Shown here one piece after another: positions 27,001 to 32,733 of a DNA stretch of 53,471 bases. Position 1 is the first letter of the stretch. Each line of letters begins with the position of its first letter. The translations under genes and the position numbers were made by a program. The notes beneath the pieces were generated by a model that had not been told where the DNA came from, did no database searches, and worked only from the letters and a program-made list of their open reading frames with translations. Source of the DNA: an uncultured Porphyromonadaceae bacterium (GTDB lineage: Bacteria; Bacteroidota; Bacteroidia; Bacteroidales; Muribaculaceae); assembly GCA_946187345.1 (NCBI GenBank), contig CAMHQD010000015.1, positions 1 through 53,471 on the forward strand, in the 5' to 3' direction.

Positions 27001-28515
27001 GGTGGCGGTGATGTCACCCGAGAACTCGCCCACCTGATACACCTTGCCGTTATACTTATATTGATAGGCGACGGCGAGCGTCTCGTCGGCGCCCAGGGCC
27101 TGCTTGAGTTGGATGTAGCCCAGAGTGGAGTTGAGGGTATATTCGCTGGAGGTGAGGATGCGCGCGCTCTCGATTTTCTCGTAGTCACGGCCGCCCTCAA
27201 AGCCGTAGGTCTCCAACGGCTTCAGCACCGTGGCCACCTCGCTGATGTAGCGGGCGCCCTCGTAGTCGTTCTTGATCTCGGTGAGCAGGTTGTTGCTCTG
27301 GTTGGACGGGTTAATGATGGGGCCGCCGCTATACCAATGGCGGCAAGCCAAATGCTCGGCCTCGGCCTCACCCATATCCATAAAGGCCACCAGGTTGCGG
27401 GCCTCGCTGTAGTTGCTGCGCTTGTTGGTGATCCACACTTCGATGCGCGTGATGTCTATACCGCTCGACACCAGCGGCAGTTTCGAGCACCACTGGTCGT
27501 AGTTGTCGCGGAAGAAGTGCGAGAGGAAGTAGTTGCGGTTCTGGTCATACTTGTCGGCAGTGACATAGAACTCGGTGGTCTGGGCGCCGCCCTTGGTGTT
27601 GACCGTCTGGCTCTCGCTGTTTTGCTGCGAGACGAGCGCGGTGGCCGTCAGTTTGCCAAACTGTAGTTTGGCCTTGACACCGAATAGCGCCGCGCTACCG
27701 CGGATGAGCGACGAGCCGGTGGTCATGCTCACGTTACCGGCCTCGATACTCTTGATAATCTCATCCTCCTTGCCCTCGTAGGCCAACTTCAGGTTCTTGG
27801 TGTCGAAGTCAAACGTGGCGGCGGTGTTGTAACTCATGTTGAAGTGCATCTTGTCGCCCACGCTCGCCGTGACATTGGCCTGGATCTTCTGCTCAAAGTC
27901 GAAGTAGGTCTTCTTGCGGGCGGCCACGCTCAATGCCGGGTTGTCGGTCTTGTTGCTCTTGATGCCCATGTTGACGGTCACCGAGCCCTGCGTCTTGAGT
28001 TGCACGCCGCCGGGGCCGAAGATCTTGTCCAACGGGCCGAGGCCGAACTGCATGTCGAGGAAGTTGAAGGGATTCTTCTTCTTCTCCTCAACGCTCTCCG
28101 AGTTCTTCTGGCGATAGTACTCCATCATCGACTGGCGCACGGCGATGTTGTTATACTCGTCGGCGCTGAGGATAAACGGCGTGACGATGTCCTGGTCGCC
28201 CAACTTGGTGTGAATCACGTAGGTGCCCGTCTGGTAATCATACTCGGCCTCGGTCTTGATGTTGGAGGGGTCCTTGAGGTCGATGCTGTACTCGTGGGGG
28301 CGCGTGATGTCATCGTAGGTGCCGGGCACAGTGGGTTGCACTCCAAACTGGAGGTCGATGCTGTCGAGGCGCGTCTTTTTATCGGACGTCTGCCGCACGG
28401 GCGGCGGAGGTGGCGGCTGCATGGTGCTCGTGACGTATTGTGACAAGGCGTCGCCTGCCGGCCATAGGGCCAGCATCGCCAATGCCAATATTGTCACAAT
28501 CCACGTCCGCTTCAT
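21058..28515 (-). CDS. sprA: SprA, T9SS outer-membrane translocon
   Basis: SprA forms the giant 36-strand outer-membrane barrel through which T9SS cargo leaves the cell. The 2485-residue protein has a signal peptide (MKRTWIVTILALAMLALWPAGDALSQ), a PPPPPP segment near residue 34, repeated SprA N-terminal domains (for example RKKTYFDFEQKIQANVTASVGDKMHFNMSY, given here as RKKTYFDFEQKIQANV and ASVGDKMHFNMSY), many alternating aromatic barrel strands, and a terminal strand ending GISVNLSLTK. Its length is typical for SprA/Sov proteins. The ATG at 28515 is preferred over a TTG one codon upstream. ruvA lies directly upstream, a neighbourhood I recall as common in Bacteroidota. A CTAAACCT-repeat leader precedes the start. 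Confidence 0.96.
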   Translation of the reverse strand: MKRTWIVTILALAMLALWPAGDALSQYVTSTMQPPPPPPVRQTSDKKTRLDSIDLQFGVQPTVPGTYDDITRPHEYSIDLKDPSNIKTEAEYDYQTGTYVIHTKLGDQDIVTPFILSADEYNNIAVRQSMMEYYRQKNSESVEEKKKNPFNFLDMQFGLGPLDKIFGPGGVQLKTQGSVTVNMGIKSNKTDNPALSVAARKKTYFDFEQKIQANVTASVGDKMHFNMSYNTAATFDFDTKNLKLAYEGKEDEIIKSIEAGNVSMTTGSSLIRGSAALFGVKAKLQFGKLTATALVSQQNSESQTVNTKGGAQTTEFYVTADKYDQNRNYFLSHFFRDNYDQWCSKLPLVSSGIDITRIEVWITNKRSNYSEARNLVAFMDMGEAEAEHLACRHWYSGGPIINPSNQSNNLLTEIKNDYEGARYISEVATVLKPLETYGFEGGRDYEKIESARILTSSEYTLNSTLGYIQLKQALGADETLAVAYQYKYNGKVYQVGEFSGDITATDQAIYVKMLKGTTVSPQLPAWHLMMKNIYSLGAYQIQKNNFKLNIKYLSDTTGTELTFLSEGAIAGKPLLQVMNLDRLDANGQENIDGRFDYLEGYTVNSSTGKIIFPVVEPFGSHLRSKIGSDAIADKYVYQELYDSTLTVARQHQDKNKFVLQGEYQASSGNTIKLNAMNVPRGSVVVTAGGVTLTENSDYTVDYNMGQVTITNQSIIDAGTPVSVTLENQSTFSMQRKTLLGLDLDYAFNKNFHIGGTLMHYGEKALTEKVSIGDELVNNTIWGVNTSYSTRFMWLTNLLNKIPTVNATAPSTFTFKGEFAQLIPHKSRTGSNAGSSYIDDFETTQSGIDLRSPYSWFLASTPYDSGSGALFPEAGLTNNIDYGKNRSLLAWYYIDRLFTQRNSSYVPGYIKNDLDQLSNPYVREVPYTEVFPGRELNYGESSTIQTLNLSFYPKERGPYNLDADNIDADGNLLNPEKRWGGIMRKLDNTNFEQSNIEYIQFWMLDPFIDETNPNRDGGYLYFNLGEVSEDILKDGLKSYENGLPTGPDDTQTPLRDTEWGRVSDKTSMTYAFDNAAGSRVYQDLGLNGLSTAMEQEHDTYREYVRKLRAKLSPTTIAAMEEDPFSPLNDPGGDNYHFYRGYDFDAQRKSILERYKHYNGTEGNSLGAEDASDGLYQSARSVPDVEDINQDNTLNEYERYFQYRVAIHPDSLEVGRGYITDKQVFVGTVRNGTQQRATWYQFTIPLRQYQKRVGSINDFSTIRFMRMFMTGFRETTHLRFATLELVRGEWRNYDYNLNMRGDQPATGSVSVNTVNIEENATREPVNYVLPPGVTRIVDSGSSQVTQLNEQSMQIKVDDLQAGDARGIYRNTSLDLRIYQRLQMFVHSEALIGDTQLHDGDVSVFIRLGSDVKNNYYEYEVPVSLTEAGRYNNNSTADRFKVWPEQNMLDIDLDVLTDVKKQRNLEKMSGAEGVSYINRYTSTDPNRPANRVTVLGNPSLSDVRVILIGVRNNASSNRSCVVWVDELRMTDFDNKGGWAAKAQATLGLSDIATVNVGYHHESNGFGSVDQSLSQRRLDDYNQYNVAVQVNLGRFLPEKVKLNAPLYYSYSNEKTTPKYNPLDQDVLLKDALEATETKHQRDSISAYAVTQRTTKAFSISGLKFDVKSKNPMPWDPANFTFSYSSTKTHLNDPNNTYENTNDYRGSLQYNWAPYVKPLKPFGWIDEKKKTWKFLRDWEFRWLPASIAFSTNISRYYYEQQTRNETDIQVELPVSVSKNFLWDRQFAITWNFTKSLSASFSSNTTAHILEPVGQVNKKLFPDRYRDWRDSVWRSIKDLGTPWAYNQTFNASYKAPFNEIPILSFITASATYNSTYRWDRGTTIGGVFAGNTVANQSSINLDGRMNLEQLYNKIPYLANVNKRFSGQGSTQRNNKAFKPKKFSRTFKLEKDTSIVIKHNMNVKKVKVTGMTTKGNKPVAIEFKTIDDNSVEILTRGDQNVKFTITEVKPEEKKNFWTEFGQYSTRLLMSVRSVSVRYRSTRSLSLPQFIPDVGDIFGQTTHYDVMAPGLDFAFGFTGEGYIQKAKDRGWLLCDPSMTTNAMYSNTSEFNAEVQLEPIRGLKITLTGNRTDNRTTQVQFMYDNMGYLYGGSYTKTHMAIKTALRGVKASDGYHSQAFDDFLAGIPVVAERLQAQYNGLNYPTGGFFEGTIMAGKPFDPANGTVNKMSSDVLIPAFLAAYSGKNPSKVSLNPFPGIKEILPNWRLTYDGLSKVSFLKKFFKNVTLTHAYQCTYAVGSFNSFTDWVMVGNGLGFTQDALTGGATPSSPYNISSVTLTEKFAPLIGLNATLNNGLTFNLEYRDGRTLTLNTAAGQVVEANNKEFVVGASYKIANFNSILKIKKKQEGVSNDLTLNLDIKYGNNNALIRKIEDASAQATSGTRTLSINFTANYVLSKRLTLGAYFDHQINTPLVSTTAYPTTNSNYGISVNLSLTK

Positions 28516-28530
28516 CAATTTTATTTTTTC

Positions 28531-28648
28531 GTTTAGAGGTTTAGAGGTTTAGGGGTTTAGCCTCGCGCTATCGCGCTCGGGGATAATGCATTTCCCCCAT
28601 TTGCGTCAGCAAATGGCTCAACCTCTCAACTCTCAACCTCTCAACTTG
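28531..28648. repeat. Dispersed intergenic repeat, copy A (between ruvA and sprA)
   Basis: Octamers TTTAGAGG/TTTAGGGG lead into a core at 28561-28619. The core contains CCTCGCGC-TA-TCGCG, TCGGGGATAATGCATTTC and the hairpin ATTTGCGTCAGCAAAT. It is followed by CAACCTCT/CAACTCT units. An inverted copy with the same order of parts lies at 36397-36510. It fills the 130-bp ruvA-sprA gap and holds no gene. Confidence 0.8.
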
Positions 28649-29254
28649 TCACTTCATGGCCTTGAGGGCGCGCTTGATGGCCTGCTCCACATCGAGGGTG
28701 GGCTCGGCCTCGAGCACGGCCTTGAGGGCTTTGTGGGCCTGTTGCTGGGTGAATCCCAGCATCACCAGAGCGGCCAAAGCCTCGTCCATCACACGCGGCG
28801 ACGACGCGGCATTGCCTCCGTCACCACTATTAAACGTGACAGAGGCGGTATTTATTTTATCCTTGAGGTCAACAATAATGCGTTGGGCCGTCTTGCCGCC
28901 CACTCCCTTGACGCCCTTGAGCACGGCCACGTCGCCGGTGGCGATGGCCTGCTCGAGTTGGTCGGGCTTGAGATAAGACAGGATGGTGCGCGCCGTGCCA
29001 GTTCCCACACCGCTCACGCTCACCAGCAGGCCGTGCAGGGTGCGCTCGCGGCGGCTGGCAAAGCCGTTGAGCAGGTGTGCATCCTCACGGATTACCTCGC
29101 TCACCCACAGTTTGACCGTCTCGCCGGCCTTTGCCTTGAGCAGCGCGTCATAGGTTGTCAACGTGATCGCCATCTCATAGCCGATGCCGTGATTGTCGAT
29201 TACCACCACGGTGGGTTGCAGTTCGGCCACCGTTCCGCTGATATAATCGATCAT
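28649..29254 (-). CDS. ruvA: Holliday junction branch migration subunit RuvA
   Basis: RuvA binds four-way DNA junctions as a tetramer and loads the RuvB motor for branch migration. The 201-residue protein has an N-terminal OB fold (MIDYISGTVAELQP...GIGYEM), two helix-hairpin-helix motifs (VSVSGVGTGTARTIL near residue 79 and LKGVKGVGGKTAQRI near residue 114), and a C-terminal RuvB-contact domain (ALAALVMLGFTQQQAHKAL). The length is normal. typA ends 15 bp upstream and sprA follows, so the three are probably one transcription unit. RuvB and RuvC are not in the window. Confidence 0.97.
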   Translation of the reverse strand: MIDYISGTVAELQPTVVVIDNHGIGYEMAITLTTYDALLKAKAGETVKLWVSEVIREDAHLLNGFASRRERTLHGLLVSVSGVGTGTARTILSYLKPDQLEQAIATGDVAVLKGVKGVGGKTAQRIIVDLKDKINTASVTFNSGDGGNAASSPRVMDEALAALVMLGFTQQQAHKALKAVLEAEPTLDVEQAIKRALKAMK

Positions 29255-29269
29255 TGCCGTTAGACTTGG

Positions 29270-31087
29270 TTATTCCTCGGCGTTGCCGGCGGCGCGCGCC
29301 ACGCGCTTGCGCTCTATCTCGTCGAGGATAATCTTGCGCATGCGGATGTGGTTGGGCGTAATCTCGACGTACTCGTCGGCCTTGATGTATTCCAGAGCCT
29401 CCTCGAGGCTGAACACGATGGGCGGCACGATGTGAGCCTTCTCGTCGCTGCCGCTGGCGCGCACGTTGGTGAGTTTCTTGCTCTTGGTCACGTTCACCGC
29501 CAAGTCCTTCTCCTTGGCGTGCTCCCCCACCACCTGACCGGCATAGACCTCCTCCTGTGGGAAGATGAAGAAGCGGCCGCGGTCTTGCAGTTTGTCGAGG
29601 GCATAGGCATAAGCCGTGCCGCCCTCGGTGGCGATGAGCGAACCGTTGGTGCGGCGGGTGATTTCGCCCTTCCACGGCTCGTAACCCAAGAAGCGGTGGG
29701 CCATGATTGCCTCGCCGGCACTCGCCGTGAGCACGTTTGTGCGCAAACCAATGATGCCTCGGGCCGGAATCTTGAACTCGAGCATAATGCGGTCGTGCTG
29801 TGTCTCCATGAGGGTCATCTCGCCCTTGCGGCGTGTCACCATGTCAATCATCTTGCTGGAATACTCCTCGGGCACACTGATGGTAAGTTCCTCGACGGGC
29901 TCACACTTCACGCCGTCTATCTCTTTAATAATCACCTGAGGCTGACCCACCTGCAACTCATAGCCCTCGCGGCGCATCTCCTCGATGAGCACACTCAGGT
30001 GGAGCACGCCGCGACCGTACACCAGCCAGGCGTCCTCGCCGTCGGTACGCTCGACGCGCAGGGCCAGGTTCTTGTCCAACTCGCGCTGCAGGCGCTCGTA
30101 GATGTGGCGGCTGGTGACGTACTTGCCGTCCTTGCCAAAGAATGGCGAGTCGTTGATTGTGAACAGCATGCTCATCGTGGGCTCGTCGATGGCGATGCGA
30201 GGCAGCGGCTCGGGGTTGGCAACGGTGGTGATCGTGTCGCCGATTTCAAAGCCGTCAATACCGATGATGGCGCAGATGTCACCGCTCGACACCTCGTCGA
30301 CGTGCTTCTGGCTCATGCCCTCAAAGGTGCGCAACTCCTTGATCTTCTGCTTGACGATGCTGCCGTCGCGCTTGCACAGCGCCACCTCCATGCCGTCGCG
30401 CAGCGTGCCGCGATGCACGCGGCCCACAGCGATACGGCCCACGTAACTGCTGTAGTCCAGACTGGTGATGAGCATCTGCGGGTCACCCTCAATCTGCTCG
30501 GGCGCGGGGATATACTTGATGATGGCGTCGAGAACTGCTGTAATGTCGTCCTTGGGGCGACGCCAGTCGCGGCTCATCCAACCCTGCTTTGCGCTGCCGA
30601 ACACCGTCGGGAAGTCCAACTGGTCCTCGGTGGCGTCAAGGTTGCACATCAGTTCAAACACCAACTCCTGCACCTCGTCGGGGCGGCAGTTGGGTTTGTC
30701 CACCTTATTTATAACAACGATGGGCTTCAGGCCCAGTTGGAGTGCCTTCTGGAGCACAAAGCGCGTCTGCGGCATCGGACCTTCAAAGGCATCGACCAGC
30801 AGCAGGCAGCCGTCGGCCATGTTGAGCACGCGCTCCACCTCGCCGCCAAAGTCGCTGTGACCCGGTGTGTCAATAATGTTAATTTTTGTGTCCTTATAGG
30901 TAATCGACACGTTTTTGCTCAAAATCGTGATGCCACGCTCGCGCTCAAGGTCGTTACTGTCAAGGATTTGAGTGCCCATCACTTGGTTGTCGCGAAAAAG
31001 GTTGCCCGCGGCAAGCATCTTGTCCACAAGAGTGGTCTTGCCGTGGTCAACGTGAGCGATAATTGCTACATTGCGAATATTTTGCAT
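29270..31087 (-). CDS. typA: Ribosome-associated GTPase TypA/BipA
   Basis: TypA is an EF-G-like GTPase that binds the 70S ribosome and aids 50S assembly and growth under stress or cold. The 605-residue protein has G1 AHVDHGKT (residues 11-18), the switch II DTPGHSDFGGEVERVL, NKVDKP, and the TypA-specific C-terminal domain (RTNGSLIATEGGTAYAYAL, RGRFFIFPQEEVYAGQVVGEHAKEKDL split here as RGRFFIFPQEEVY and AGQVVGEHAKEKD). Length and domain order are typical. It heads the typA-ruvA-sprA cluster, with a promoter about 24 nt upstream. Confidence 0.97.
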   Translation of the reverse strand: MQNIRNVAIIAHVDHGKTTLVDKMLAAGNLFRDNQVMGTQILDSNDLERERGITILSKNVSITYKDTKINIIDTPGHSDFGGEVERVLNMADGCLLLVDAFEGPMPQTRFVLQKALQLGLKPIVVINKVDKPNCRPDEVQELVFELMCNLDATEDQLDFPTVFGSAKQGWMSRDWRRPKDDITAVLDAIIKYIPAPEQIEGDPQMLITSLDYSSYVGRIAVGRVHRGTLRDGMEVALCKRDGSIVKQKIKELRTFEGMSQKHVDEVSSGDICAIIGIDGFEIGDTITTVANPEPLPRIAIDEPTMSMLFTINDSPFFGKDGKYVTSRHIYERLQRELDKNLALRVERTDGEDAWLVYGRGVLHLSVLIEEMRREGYELQVGQPQVIIKEIDGVKCEPVEELTISVPEEYSSKMIDMVTRRKGEMTLMETQHDRIMLEFKIPARGIIGLRTNVLTASAGEAIMAHRFLGYEPWKGEITRRTNGSLIATEGGTAYAYALDKLQDRGRFFIFPQEEVYAGQVVGEHAKEKDLAVNVTKSKKLTNVRASGSDEKAHIVPPIVFSLEEALEYIKADEYVEITPNHIRMRKIILDEIERKRVARAAGNAEE

Positions 31088-31110
31088 ATCTCTTCTCTAA
31101 AAATCGGCTG

Positions 31111-31118
31111 CAAAGGTA
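31111..31118 (-). promoter_or_regulatory. Putative typA promoter (-7 box)
   Basis: The minus strand reads TTTTTCGTACCTTTGCAGCC, with -7 box TACCTTTG 24 nt before the typA ATG. The sequence AAAATCGGCTGCAAAGGTAC around it on the plus strand is very close to the panC promoter region at 2770. Confidence 0.6.
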
Positions 31119-31163
31119 CGAAAAAAGTACGAAGTACGAGGTATGAAGTGTGAAGTATTTTTT

Positions 31164-31258
31164 TAGGAGCAATAGGAGATATAGGAGATATAGGAGATAT
31201 AGGTCACTCCTATTGCTCCTATTGCTCCTATTGCTCCCATTGCTCCTACTGCTCCTAT
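31164..31258. repeat. CTCCTATTG nonamer array with a 14-bp stem
   Basis: AGGAGATAT and AGGAGCAAT units (31164-31203) are followed by six CTCCTATTG-like 9-nt units (31207-31258) in the opposite sense. AGGAGCAATAGGAG (31165-31178) and CTCCTATTGCTCCT (31207-31220) form a perfect 14-bp stem. The array abuts the phosphoesterase stop codon and lies upstream of the typA promoter. Confidence 0.8.
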
Positions 31259-32682
31259 CGGGACACAAGGTCTTCGGTGCGGCGCTCGCGGTCGGTGCCC
31301 ACGTCGTTGAGGTCGAGCAGGGCGCTACGCATCAACGGCTCCACGCGCTCCAGCAGCCAGCCGCCAATCAGTTCGGCACCGCCATCGCCCACCATGTCGG
31401 CAAGCATATTGAGCACGTTGTCGCTGATGGCCTCCATGTTCGCCCGGCCCACCTGCGGGTCCTCGCCACCGCGTGTGACGTTGAACAGAGCCTCGGTGAG
31501 CGGCTCACGCATATACTGCAACACGAGTGACTTCAGCCCATCGGCATTGGATGGTAAGTCCTCGGCCTTCACACCGGCCAGACTCAGCAGCGGCGCGGCA
31601 CGCTGCAGCATACCGCCCATGCGCGACCACACCTTTTTGGAACCCATCGCGGCTAACACATCCACTCCCTTAGCAAGTTGACGCCGGCCGGTCTCGCTCC
31701 ACTGACAGTCAGGATTGTCGGCCAAGAGAGTGGTAGTGAAAGGTTGACCATGCCGCGCGCCCTCGCGCCGGCCAATTTCAATCACCCTATACGGAAAGGG
31801 CCACGTCGTCGCCGATCCGGTCGCCACATCCATCAAAGGTTGACCGTCTACCGTTGACCGTTGACCGACGGGAAGTTCCACCGCGTCGGTGATGTGCAAA
31901 TGGCCAGTGAGCACAATATCGGCTCCGGCAAGAGCCTCTGCCACCTTGTCACGGTCCTCGACGATGTAATTAGGCAGCAGGCGCGCCTGGCCGTCGATAT
32001 GCTCCAGCAGGTGGTGGTGCATCATCACCACCACGCGGTCGCCGCGCGAGCGTGCCTCGGCAATTTGTGCGGCGGCCCAACGGCGCGTTGCCGGCTTGAC
32101 GCGTCCGGCGTTGCGATAGACCGTCTTGGAGTCGCCCCACGCCTCGGAGCGGTTCTCGTCATATCGGTTACTGTCAATGGCCAATAGTGTCACACCCGGC
32201 GACAGCGGCGCCACATAACTCAGCGAGGCCGTGTCGCGTTCGATAGCGGCAACGTATCCACAATCGCCATAAATGGCGGCGAACTCATCGGATGTCACCG
32301 TCCGGCCGCCGACAGCATGGGGATTGCGCACATCATGATTGCCGGGCACGACAAACGTTGGCACGCCGTCGGCACGGAGGCTCTTGAGACGGTCGGCGAG
32401 CCACTCATGGCTCGCGCGCTCGCCGTTATAGGTCAAGTCGCCGGCGATAAGCAGCGCCGCGGGACGCACACGCCGCGCGCTGTCGAGCAGCACGTCGACG
32501 ATGGCCGGACTCTCCGCCACCAGTTTGGTCTCGCTCGCGACAAGGTTGGCCGACGAGGGACCATCGCCGGCGAGCGAGGGCGCCAGCACGTGCGGGTCGC
32601 TAATCACCATCAGTTGGCTCTGCTGTGCCGCCACTCCCAGCGAGCAGCACAATAGCAACTCCAATAGTTTTTTCTTCATCAT
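31255..32682 (-). CDS. Exported calcineurin-like metallophosphoesterase
   Basis: The 475-residue protein starts with a signal peptide (MMKKKLLELLLCCSLGVAAQQ), so it works in the periplasm or outside the cell. The dimetal phosphoesterase motifs are all present: DPH (Asp29, His31), LIAGDLTYNGE, VVPGNHD, MMHHHLLEH and LTGHLHITD. The C-terminal 150 residues are helical and unassigned. Its gene starts 52 bp after the TonB receptor behind the TPP riboswitch, so it may belong to the thiamine regulon. This would fit a phosphatase that releases thiamine from its phosphates, but that is inference only. The substrate is not deducible from sequence. Confidence 0.85.
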   Translation of the reverse strand: MMKKKLLELLLCCSLGVAAQQSQLMVISDPHVLAPSLAGDGPSSANLVASETKLVAESPAIVDVLLDSARRVRPAALLIAGDLTYNGERASHEWLADRLKSLRADGVPTFVVPGNHDVRNPHAVGGRTVTSDEFAAIYGDCGYVAAIERDTASLSYVAPLSPGVTLLAIDSNRYDENRSEAWGDSKTVYRNAGRVKPATRRWAAAQIAEARSRGDRVVVMMHHHLLEHIDGQARLLPNYIVEDRDKVAEALAGADIVLTGHLHITDAVELPVGQRSTVDGQPLMDVATGSATTWPFPYRVIEIGRREGARHGQPFTTTLLADNPDCQWSETGRRQLAKGVDVLAAMGSKKVWSRMGGMLQRAAPLLSLAGVKAEDLPSNADGLKSLVLQYMREPLTEALFNVTRGGEDPQVGRANMEAISDNVLNMLADMVGDGGAELIGGWLLERVEPLMRSALLDLNDVGTDRERRTEDLVSR

Positions 32683-32690
32683 TTAATATA

Positions 32691-32722
32691 TTCTTCGATT
32701 GCTCGATTCTTCGATTGCTCGA
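32691..32722. repeat. Octamer array TTCTTCGA/TTGCTCGA
   Basis: Four alternating octamers (TTCTTCGA, TTGCTCGA, TTCTTCGA, TTGCTCGA) lie between the TonB receptor and the phosphoesterase, 8 nt upstream of the latter's start codon. Confidence 0.75.
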
Positions 32723-32733
32723 ATGTGATTGTT

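Noticed and set aside
29348-31153. A 601-codon open frame antisense to typA, and similar long antisense frames opposite sprA (for example 21148-23031), the TonB receptor (32956-34224) and ffh (206-1183)
   Set aside because: They lie opposite well-identified genes, encode no recognisable domain, are rich in His, Val, Gly, Ala and Gln, and are explained by the GC-rich codon usage of the sense genes.
31165-31220. An intrinsic terminator for the phosphoesterase transcript
   Set aside because: The 14-bp stem is perfect, but on the minus strand it is followed by a run of A, not U. It is better explained as inverted CTCCTATTG repeats.
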